Below, piece after piece: positions 58,436-64,000 of a stretch of DNA of 64,000 nucleotides. Position 1 is the stretch's first letter, and every line of letters starts with the position of its first letter. Source of the stretch: Heyndrickxia coagulans 36D1 (GTDB lineage Bacteria; Bacillota; Bacilli; Bacillales; Bacillaceae_C); NCBI RefSeq assembly GCF_000169195.2, contig NC_016023.1, positions 2,976,001 through 3,040,000 on the forward strand, read 5' to 3'. The translations under genes were made by a program, and so were the position numbers. The notes under the pieces are model-generated. The model was not told the origin of the DNA, searched no databases, and saw nothing but the letters and a program-made list of their open reading frames with translations.

Positions 58436-58585
58436 ATGCGTGTAAACATTACACTGGCTTGCACGGAATGCGGTGAGCGTAACTATATTACAACGAAAAA
58501 TAAACGTACGACCCCGGACCGAATTGAATTGAAAAAGTATTGCCCGCGGGACAAACGTGCAACCGTACATCGCGAAACAAAGTAA
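58436..58585 (+). CDS. rpmG: 50S ribosomal protein L33
   Basis: Ribosomal protein bL33, 49 residues: [20 protein letters not shown] and the C-terminal HRETK. It holds Cys9, Cys12 and Cys36, while the fourth zinc position of the C+ type (residue 39) is Asp, so zinc binding is uncertain. GGAGGG precedes the ATG. In B. subtilis yqgN follows rpmGA; here a terminator and a small gene follow instead. Confidence 0.95.
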   Translation: MRVNITLACTECGERNYITTKNKRTTPDRIELKKYCPRDKRATVHRETK

Positions 58586-58612
58586 ACAGCAGGCGTTTTC
58601 CTGCTGTTTTTT
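58585..58612 (+). terminator. Terminator after rpmG
   Basis: AACAGCAGG and CCTGCTGTT form a 9-bp perfect stem followed by TTTTC. Confidence 0.9.
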
Positions 58613-58804
58613 CTTTTGCCGGGACTTCCATATAAAATGAACGTATATTTTACACTGAAACAAGGTCATCCATTTGCACAGATTTCTTTTTGCAGCCGGC
58701 AACAAAGTAGCGAAGTTTCGCTCATTTTATATAGCGGATAATTTTTCTCCCGGCAGGAAAAATAAAAATGAGTGGCGGAAAATTTTTTGGGGGGAGGAAT
58801 CGCC

Positions 58805-58981
58805 ATGAACAGATGGCTGAAGTGGATGGCGGTACTGCTTCTGTTTTCAGCAGCTTACCGGAACCGTTACCGGGTATTAAACACTGTATTGGGGTACGGC
58901 CCTGCGAGAAAATTGGCGGTCACGGCAGCAATGCGGATTCCAGGATTGCGGTCACGCGTCATGGGCCAGGTTTTTCAATAA
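58805..58981 (+). CDS. Small basic protein, YqgO-like by position
   Basis: A 58-codon gene starts with ATG seven bases after GGGGGGAGG, a very strong ribosome-binding site. The product has a short hydrophobic start (MNRWLKWMAVLLLFSAAY), then a basic tail (RNRYRVLNTVLGYGPARK, MRIPGLRSRVM). It sits directly upstream of the rhomboid gene, where B. subtilis has yqgO. Sequence identity to YqgO is not established. Function unknown. Confidence 0.7.
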   Translation: MNRWLKWMAVLLLFSAAYRNRYRVLNTVLGYGPARKLAVTAAMRIPGLRSRVMGQVFQ

Positions 58982-58986
58982 CGGCG

Positions 58987-59043
58987 AAAAAGGGCGGGTG
59001 TAAGTGTAAAAGGCCAAACGCTTTACACTCCGCTCTTTTTTTC
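58987..59043 (+). terminator. Long hairpin terminator after the yqgO-like gene
   Basis: AAAAAGGGCGG pairs with CCGCTCTTTTT (one G-U), enclosing an inner stem AGTGTAAA / TTTACACT; T7 follows. Confidence 0.8.
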
Positions 59044-59086
59044 GATATAGTTAGGATAAAATGGATGGAAAAAGGCAGGGGAAATC

Positions 59087-60241
59087 GTGAACAGCAGGGC
59101 AGATGTTTTGTTTTGGGCAATCAGCCGCCATTTTGTCGTGGAAAATGAGTACCGGATCATGCTTTTGAGTGAAAACCGAGATGAAATGTGGCTAGTCAAT
59201 CCAAAAAAGAAGGATTTGCCGCTTGTGCGTCTTTTGCGGTATGACATCGACTGGGGCAACTGGTTGTACCGCGACATTCGTGATTGTTGCGCACAGGCTG
59301 AAGATTTATGCAAACAAATAAGGCGGCTTGCTCCGCGCGTACTCAATATTTATGTGAGTGCGTATGCGCCGGTTGACGATTATGACATTTATTTGGATGA
59401 ACCGATGCATATTAATGGCGGAAAAACGGAACTCCGCAGCGTATTGATTGAAGGGGAGAATCCTGATTCCGGGATCAATAAGCTGCGCCCGTTCACGGAA
59501 GGCCGGCTTGCGATTGCACCCGAAACCATGGGCGGGGATGCCTATGCCTTACAGCGGATGGTGTTTGCAGCCGAGGCGCGCCGGGAAGAGGAGGAACGGC
59601 AGCTGTTTGATGCGGGCAGGCCGTTTTTTACATACGTGTTTCTGGCCTTACAGATTGCTGTGTTTATTGTTATGTCGCTTACGGGCGGGACACAGAATAC
59701 GCAAAACCTGATCCGTTTCGGCGCCAAGTACAACCCATTGATTATGGAAGGGCAATATTGGCGGCTGATTACGCCGGTTTTTATTCACATCGGGTTCATG
59801 CACCTATTTATGAATTCGCTCTCTCTATACTATATCGGACCGCTTGTCGAACGGATTTACGGCAAGGGGCGTTTTGCCCTGATTTATTTGTTCGCCGGGT
59901 TTACAGGCTGCCTGGCCAGCTTTCTGTTTTCGCCAAGCCTTTCCGCCGGCGCAAGCGGTGCGATTTTTGGCTTGTTTGGCGCATTGCTTTACATCGGGAC
60001 GGCTTATCGCGATCTTTTTTTCCGGACAATGGGATCGAGTGTCATTACGCTCATCATCATAAATCTCGTTTTCGGCTTCTCCGTTTCCGGCATTGACAAT
60101 TTCGGGCATCTTGGCGGGCTTTTCGGCGGTTTTCTCGCAGCATGCATCGTCCACTTTCCGAAACGGAAGCGCATCGGTGTACAGCTTCCGGCTCTTCTTC
60201 TTGCTGCTTTCCTCGTTTATATGGGCCTGCGCAGCGTCTAA
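59087..60241 (+). CDS. gluP: Rhomboid intramembrane protease GluP (short form)
   Basis: GluP (YqgP) is a rhomboid serine protease in the membrane. The 384 residues have a cytoplasmic N-terminal domain (about 1-180), six or seven helices with HLFMNSLSLY, the catalytic GASGAIFGLFG (Ser) and NFGHLGGLFGGF (His), and end directly after the last helix (LVYMGLRSV). B. subtilis YqgP is about 507 residues with a C-terminal TPR domain, which is lacking here. GTG 59087 follows AGGGGAAA. Confidence 0.92.
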   Translation: MNSRADVLFWAISRHFVVENEYRIMLLSENRDEMWLVNPKKKDLPLVRLLRYDIDWGNWLYRDIRDCCAQAEDLCKQIRRLAPRVLNIYVSAYAPVDDYDIYLDEPMHINGGKTELRSVLIEGENPDSGINKLRPFTEGRLAIAPETMGGDAYALQRMVFAAEARREEEERQLFDAGRPFFTYVFLALQIAVFIVMSLTGGTQNTQNLIRFGAKYNPLIMEGQYWRLITPVFIHIGFMHLFMNSLSLYYIGPLVERIYGKGRFALIYLFAGFTGCLASFLFSPSLSAGASGAIFGLFGALLYIGTAYRDLFFRTMGSSVITLIIINLVFGFSVSGIDNFGHLGGLFGGFLAACIVHFPKRKRIGVQLPALLLAAFLVYMGLRSV

Positions 60242-60267
60242 TAAAGTATGCCCCCCGTTTCGGTTCC

Positions 60268-60302
60268 GGCCCGCTTCTTTGGCGTGCAAGCGCGGGCCTT
60301 TC
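60268..60302 (+). terminator. Weak hairpin after gluP
   Basis: GGCCCGC and GCGGGCC pair across a 17-base loop, followed only by TTT. The stretch to 60451 holds nothing else I recognise. Confidence 0.4.
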
Positions 60303-60451
60303 GGGGGACGAATTCTGCCGGGATAAAAAATTCCCTCTTTGAGACCGCGGGTTGTCACGGCCATTCTTCAAAAAATGCTCCGGGCATGGTTTCACAGCGC
60401 ACTTCCATGCCGAGCGGCCAAATGATCCGGCAAATTGCCGCAATTTGATGC

Positions 60452-60480
60452 TTGTTAGAAGCTGCACAATCGATTATACT
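60452..60480 (+). promoter_or_regulatory. SigA promoter of yqgQ-glcK
   Basis: TTGTTA and TATACT are spaced by 17 bases, 42 bases before yqgQ. Confidence 0.75.
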
Positions 60481-60522
60481 TTTCTTTGGAACAGATTTTT
60501 ATCAAACGAAAGCTGGGTCGAA

Positions 60523-60744
60523 ATGAGAACGCTTTATGATGTGCAGCAGCTTTTGAAAAAATTCGGCATTATTGTCTATATCGGGGACCGGCTTGCCGAT
60601 CTCGAGCTGATGGAATTGGAACTGAGACAATTGTACCAGGCAAGGGTGCTGGAAAACCGCGAATACGAAACCGCCCTGTTGATCATCAGGCAGGAAAAAC
60701 GGTTGGAAAAAGAGAAAAAAATTGAGGGTGAGCGAAATGGCTGA
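60523..60744 (+). CDS. yqgQ: DUF910 family protein YqgQ
   Basis: This 73-residue small protein begins MRTLYDVQQLLKKFGIIVYIGDR and continues in helices with a charged C-terminus; DUF910 (YqgQ) proteins look just like this and precede glucokinase in most Bacillaceae. It was proposed to bind single-stranded nucleic acid; role unknown. The ribosome-binding site is weak. It overlaps glcK by eight bases. Confidence 0.9.
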   Translation: MRTLYDVQQLLKKFGIIVYIGDRLADLELMELELRQLYQARVLENREYETALLIIRQEKRLEKEKKIEGERNG

Positions 60745-61705
60745 GAAATGGATCATTGGCATTGATTTGGGGGGCACCACCACAAAACTGGCATTTGTGA
60801 ATGAAGCAGGCGATATTTTACACAGATGGGAGATCCCGACTGTGACGGCTAACCAGGGGGAAGCGATCCTTCCGAATATCGCAAAATCGATTGAGGACGA
60901 ATTGGCCCGGGTAAAGCGGGAGAAAAAAGATATCACAGGGATCGGCCTCGGCGTACCGGGACCGGTTGATATGGAAGCCGGCGTGATCTATGAAACCGTC
61001 AATATCGGCTGGGCACAGCATTATCCGGCTGCCGGGACATTGCAAAAATGGACGGGGTTAAAAGTGGTGATCGATAATGATGCAAACGTTGCGGCACTCG
61101 GTGAAATGTGGAAGGGTGCCGGGAAAGGTTCCGGGGAAATGGTCTTCGTTACGCTTGGCACCGGTGTCGGCGGCGGCATCATTACAGGCGGCGACATCGT
61201 CCACGGTGTAAAAGGGGCGGCAGGCGAAATTGGCCATATTACCGTTATTCCGGAAGGCGGGGCAAAGTGTAACTGCGGGAAAACCGGCTGCCTTGAAACG
61301 GTCGCTTCTGCAACAGGCGTGGTCAGGACAGCCATGGCGAAACTGGCTGCATTTAGCAGCGCGTCTCCGTTAAAAGATTTGTATGCCCAAAGCGGCTCGG
61401 TAACCGCTAAAGATGTGTTTGATTTTGCGAAAGCGGGCGATGCCCTTTCCTGTGAAATTGTGGACGAAACGGCAAAATACCTCGGGCTTGCGCTGGCAAG
61501 TGTGGCAAATACGTTAAATCCGGAAAAAATCGTGTTAGGGGGCGGGGTGTCAAAAGCAGGCGAAACGCTCTTAAACCCAGTGCGCGCTTATTTTTTGAAA
61601 TACGCGTTCAACACGGTCGGCAAATCGACAAAACTGGAACTTGCCACATTGGGAAACGATGCTGGCGTGCTCGGGGCAGCGTGGTTGGCGTTAAATAAAA
61701 TATAA
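60737..61705 (+). CDS. glcK: Glucokinase (ROK family)
   Basis: GlcK phosphorylates glucose with ATP. The 322 residues have the phosphate motif GIDLGGTTTKLAF, IDNDANVAALGE with catalytic Asp, GTGVGGGI and the ROK zinc motif GHITVIPEG - CNCGKTGCLE. The start ATG 60737 is preceded by GAGGGTGAG. Co-translated with yqgQ. Confidence 0.95.
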   Translation: MAEKWIIGIDLGGTTTKLAFVNEAGDILHRWEIPTVTANQGEAILPNIAKSIEDELARVKREKKDITGIGLGVPGPVDMEAGVIYETVNIGWAQHYPAAGTLQKWTGLKVVIDNDANVAALGEMWKGAGKGSGEMVFVTLGTGVGGGIITGGDIVHGVKGAAGEIGHITVIPEGGAKCNCGKTGCLETVASATGVVRTAMAKLAAFSSASPLKDLYAQSGSVTAKDVFDFAKAGDALSCEIVDETAKYLGLALASVANTLNPEKIVLGGGVSKAGETLLNPVRAYFLKYAFNTVGKSTKLELATLGNDAGVLGAAWLALNKI

Positions 61706-61711
61706 GGAAAG

Positions 61712-61782
61712 CTCCCTCTTTCATGATACGCGCTGATTTTGCCATACGAGAAACAGCGATATCTGAAAAGAGGAGTTTTTTT
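61712..61782 (+). terminator. Long hairpin terminator after glcK
   Basis: CTCCCTCTTTC pairs imperfectly with GAAAAGAGGAG over an inner CGCTG/CAGCG stem, followed by T7. The following 195 bases (61783-61977) hold no gene I can support. Confidence 0.7.
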
Positions 61783-61977
61783 CCAGCCTCCGTACTACAA
61801 GGGCGGTATGGCCGTTTTGCGCAAGTCTTTATGCTGCAGAGAAAAAGAAATGGTTTTTTTGGACTGAATCATCTAGAGACGGGCAGCCTGTTGCAAACTT
61901 GTGTGCTAGCGCGCACTAAGCTTTAAGACAAATTGAATTACGGGAACTTGCTTCGGTTTTTGGTGATGCAAAGATGC

Positions 61978-62004
61978 AAAAAAGCGGCATGGCGCCGCTT
62001 TTTT
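61978..62004 (-). terminator. Terminator of yqgW
   Basis: AAAAAAGCGGC and GCCGCTTTTTT form a perfect stem with T6; it lies at the 3' end of the reverse-strand gene. Confidence 0.9.
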
Positions 62005-62009
62005 AAGCA

Positions 62010-62183
62010 TTAAGTAAAGGTCGGGTAGCCCGAATGGATGACGGTCATGATGGCAAACCAGCCGAAAAGGGCAAAAGAAATGATACCGAAAATAAATCCG
62101 AGGATATTTTTGTTTTTGGCCGCAGTAATGAAACCAATCAGTGACAGAATGGAGACGAGACTGAAAATAATGACTGTACCCAT
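62010..62183 (-). CDS. yqgW: DUF2759 family small membrane protein YqgW
   Basis: A 57-codon gene starts with ATG four bases after AAGGGGGA and encodes two hydrophobic helices (GTVIIFSLVSILSLIGFI and FIFGIISFALFGWFAIMTVI) with a short AAKNKN loop. This matches DUF2759 (YqgW) in size and position next to yqgX. Function unknown. Confidence 0.85.
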   Translation of the reverse strand: MGTVIIFSLVSILSLIGFITAAKNKNILGFIFGIISFALFGWFAIMTVIHSGYPTFT

Positions 62184-62222
62184 GACATCCCCCTTATAAT
62201 GAAAAGGCATTCAATTATCTTT

Positions 62223-62251
62223 ATTTTACAACCAGTCTGGTGATTTGTCGA
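62223..62251 (-). promoter_or_regulatory. Promoter candidate for yqgW
   Basis: On the reverse strand TCGACA and TAAAAT are spaced by 17 bases, about 40 bases before yqgW. Confidence 0.6.
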
Positions 62252-62285
62252 GTAAATGAACAGGCATTTTTTGCGGATGAAAACA

Positions 62286-62294
62286 TGATACAAT
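62286..62294 (+). promoter_or_regulatory. Extended -10 element for yqgX
   Basis: TGATACAAT gives TGn plus TACAAT, 19 bases before the yqgX ATG. No good -35 is seen. Confidence 0.45.
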
Positions 62295-62312
62295 AGGACA
62301 GGAGGGATACGA

Positions 62313-62942
62313 ATGAAATGGAAACAATTGCCGGTCGGGCCCATTCAGACGAATTGCTATATCCTGTGGAATGACGAAAAAGACTGTTTGATTTTTGACC
62401 CCGGCGCTGAATTTCACAGACTTCATGCTTTTATCGGGGAAAATGGGTTGAAACCGCACGCGGTGCTTTTAACGCATGCCCATTTTGACCATATTGGTGC
62501 TCTTGATGCAGTGCGGGATGCGTACAAGATCCCGGCCTATGTCCATCAAAAGGAAGAGATGTGGCTTGGGGATCCCGGGCAAAACGGGTCCTATTTTTTC
62601 GGGATGGGAGAAATCAGCGCGCGCGGGGCGGAAAAGCTGATCACCGGGGAAGACATATTGAAAATCGGCGCTTTTTCGCTTCACGTGCTGGAAACACCGG
62701 GCCATTCACCGGGCAGTGTTTCGTACTGGCTGCCTGAACACAACATTGTTTTTTCAGGGGACGCCCTTTTTTCCGGCAGCATCGGACGGACTGATCTACC
62801 GGGTGGGAATCACGGCGTTTTGCTGGAAAGCATTCATACAAAATTATTGGTTTTGCATCCGGACACGATCGTGCTCCCGGGACACGGGCCGCAGACAACG
62901 ATCGGGGCGGAAAAAGACTCCAACCCGTTTTTGGAGGGATAA
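62313..62942 (+). CDS. yqgX: MBL-fold hydrolase YqgX (glyoxalase II-like)
   Basis: This 209-residue metallo-beta-lactamase-fold protein has THAHFDHIG (HxHxDH), a later ETPGHSPGS histidine, FSGDALF aspartate and a final LPGHGPQT histidine, a complete two-metal site. Relatives hydrolyse bacillithiol or glutathione thioesters; which substrate is used here is not shown. GGAGGGA precedes the ATG. Confidence 0.93.
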   Translation: MKWKQLPVGPIQTNCYILWNDEKDCLIFDPGAEFHRLHAFIGENGLKPHAVLLTHAHFDHIGALDAVRDAYKIPAYVHQKEEMWLGDPGQNGSYFFGMGEISARGAEKLITGEDILKIGAFSLHVLETPGHSPGSVSYWLPEHNIVFSGDALFSGSIGRTDLPGGNHGVLLESIHTKLLVLHPDTIVLPGHGPQTTIGAEKDSNPFLEG

Positions 62943-62970
62943 AAAAACCGGCATGCGCTGCCGGTTTTTT
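62941..62970 (+). terminator. Terminator after yqgX
   Basis: AAAAAACCGGC and GCCGGTTTTTT form an 11-bp perfect stem around ATGCGCT, overlapping the stop codon. Confidence 0.92.
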
Positions 62971-63010
62971 TAGTGCAAGAAAAAAGCAAGCAGATTTTAA
63001 GAGGAACAGG

Positions 63011-63253
63011 TTATTCGCCGAAGCCGGGTGTGAGTATAAACGTGGTGTAGTACGTAAAGCCGGCGAAGAAAATCGTTAAATATGCCCCAAAGATGTACAT
63101 ATACATGCGTTCGGACAGTTTCAAGTAGCTGACAAGCACAAAGAAACCGGTCTGGGCCAGAAACAATAAAGCGGTTTCTTTCATGCCGCCGAGAAAAAAC
63201 ATGACGGCCATTACACCAGTCCAGAAACCCAGTACGCGGTACATACGATCCAA
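63011..63253 (-). CDS. yqgY: DUF2626 family membrane protein YqgY
   Basis: An 80-residue protein with three hydrophobic helices and conserved LKLSERMYMYIFGAYLTIFF and FTYYTTFI stretches matches DUF2626 (YqgY). I start at TTG 63253, which gives the family N-terminus MDRMYRVLGFW and is eight bases after AAGGGG; GTG 63262 overlaps that site. Function unknown. Confidence 0.88.
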   Translation of the reverse strand: MDRMYRVLGFWTGVMAVMFFLGGMKETALLFLAQTGFFVLVSYLKLSERMYMYIFGAYLTIFFAGFTYYTTFILTPGFGE

Positions 63254-63289
63254 ATGAACCACCCCTTCTTTTTATGTCCATCAAGTTTT

Positions 63290-63318
63290 ATTATAAAGGA
63301 ATAAAGAAGGGGTGTAAA
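63290..63318 (-). promoter_or_regulatory. SigA promoter of yqgY
   Basis: On the reverse strand TTTACA and TATAAT are spaced by exactly 17 bases. This suggests yqgY is transcribed independently of the regulator gene upstream of it. Confidence 0.8.
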
Positions 63319-63330
63319 CACAACCGGTGC

Positions 63331-64000
63331 TTAATTCGCAACTTTAGCAACTTTCACATGATAAATGCATTCGCTGCAATCATGGAGCATCGTTTCCTGC
63401 TGGTTGATGTCGAAATCGTCAAACAGTGCCTCAAACAACCCGTGAATATAGGCGACATGCATCTCGCAAACATCCGCCGAGTGATGGATTAATTCCCGGA
63501 ACGGACAGTTGTATACATGGTAATCGAGTTCGTTCTTGTCTGTTGTTTCCAGCGTTTCGATGCAATATCCGTCCACGGTGGACACGCTTGCGAGCACAGA
63601 TAATTTTTCGTTAAATGTCAGCTGGTCTTTTGTTTTATTCATGTTTTTTAAGATGTTTTCGATGATCCGTTTTCCGTACTCCCGGCCGATATCTTTCAAA
63701 AGGCCTGCATCTGCCAGTTTCATTTTGTTGATTGCTTCAAGCAAAATGTTGGACAGCAATTTGTATTCACGGTGCGGGAAGGAGAGTTCTACCACTTGTT
63801 CAGAGCTTTTATACAGCCTTGCCGGGCGCCCGCCTTTCCCGGTTTTGTTCAGTTCAGATGAAATCACCTTAACATCTTCGAGCTTGGACAAATGGAGCCT
63901 TGCCACATTCGGATGAATATGAAATTCATTGGCCACTTCCTGGACGGATACTTCGCTCCGTTTCTTCAGTACAAATTGGTAAATCGAGTAGCGGGTCGGG
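63331..64000 (-). CDS. SufR-like winged-helix regulator (N-terminus outside window)
   Basis: The frame is open to base 64000, so the start is missing; 223 residues are visible. The upstream part reads RYSIYQFVLKKRSEVSVQE and HIHPNVARLHLSKLED, a DeoR/ArsR-like winged helix, then TGKGGRPARLY (wing). The C-terminus has YNCPFREL-x6-DVC, a CX12C pair, and then HDCSEC. This CPFREL...VC pattern belongs to the COG2345/SufR group, in which cysteines can hold an Fe-S cluster. One of the four SufR cysteines is not at its usual spacing. Target genes are unknown. Confidence 0.8.
   Translation of the reverse strand, partial: PTRYSIYQFVLKKRSEVSVQEVANEFHIHPNVARLHLSKLEDVKVISSELNKTGKGGRPARLYKSSEQVVELSFPHREYKLLSNILLEAINKMKLADAGLLKDIGREYGKRIIENILKNMNKTKDQLTFNEKLSVLASVSTVDGYCIETLETTDKNELDYHVYNCPFRELIHHSADVCEMHVAYIHGLFEALFDDFDINQQETMLHDCSECIYHVKVAKVAN

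Noticed and set aside
58709-58722. AGCGAA-GT-TTCGCT palindrome upstream of the yqgO-like gene
   Set aside because: Too short a loop for an RNA hairpin and no match to an operator I know; possible chance palindrome.
60352-60522. In-frame extension of yqgQ upstream to 60352
   Set aside because: It crosses the yqgQ promoter (60452-60480), and known YqgQ proteins start at M-R-T-L-Y-D.

Overview
The window is a core chromosomal segment of a spore-forming, low-to-mid GC Bacillota of the family Bacillaceae. Gene order closely follows the Bacillus subtilis aroE-yqeI-nadD ... comE ... dnaK ... dnaG-sigA ... sodA ... glcK-yqgX region. The spore genes gpr, spoIIP, yqfC, yqfD and yqzM and the competence genes comER/EA/EB/EC support this. 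GC-rich third positions, many TTG/GTG starts and the absence of several B. subtilis neighbours would fit Heyndrickxia (Bacillus) coagulans or a close relative. That species guess is inference; no marker in the window settles it.

Layout. 1-2.9 kb: end of aroE, then yqeI-nadD-yqeK-rsfS-yqeM (ribosome assembly, NAD, Ap4A). 2.9-7.7 kb: comER (reverse) and the comEA-EB-EC DNA-uptake operon, then yqzM. 8-15 kb: holA, rpsT (reverse), gpr, spoIIP, lepA, hemW. 15-23 kb: heat-shock operon with a perfect CIRCE element (hrcA-grpE-dnaK-dnaJ), then prmA-rsmE-mtaB (ribosomal protein, rRNA and tRNA modification). 23-25.5 kb: a Na/Pi-type transporter, acylphosphatase, rpsU-yqeY. 25.6-33.7 kb: yqfC-yqfD-phoH-pgpH-ybeY-dgkA, a deleted cdd locus, era-yqzL-recO. 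33.9-42 kb: ccpN-ppsR, dnaG-sigA, an unrecognised membrane protein, cccA, trmK-nif3. 42-46.7 kb: ispH, a VrrA/YqfQ protein, cshB, nfo. 46.9-51 kb: an NlpC/P60 wall hydrolase, yqfT and a zinc-uptake operon (znuC-znuB-zur) behind a Zur box. 51-64 kb: yqfW, ispG, yqfZ, sodA, yqgE, pbpA, a membrane-anchored helix-turn-helix protein, rpmG, a small yqgO-like gene, a short GluP rhomboid, yqgQ-glcK, yqgW, yqgX, yqgY and a SufR-like regulator cut by the window edge.

There is no rRNA, tRNA, CRISPR array, prophage or insertion sequence, and I see no wholly novel multi-gene system. The most informative points are small: a 3' remnant of cdd kept where it carries the era ribosome-binding site; a nested, mutually exclusive RNA structure between hrcA and grpE; a dnaJ promoter inside the dnaK terminator; a ccpN start region whose Shine-Dalgarno sequence fits no ordinary start codon; a GluP lacking the TPR tail; zur co-transcribed with znuCB without znuA; and several losses or insertions relative to B. 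subtilis (glyQS, cdd, pst and yqgN missing; acyP, a P60 hydrolase and znuCB present). All comparisons with B. subtilis are from memory of family sequences and gene order, not from a search.
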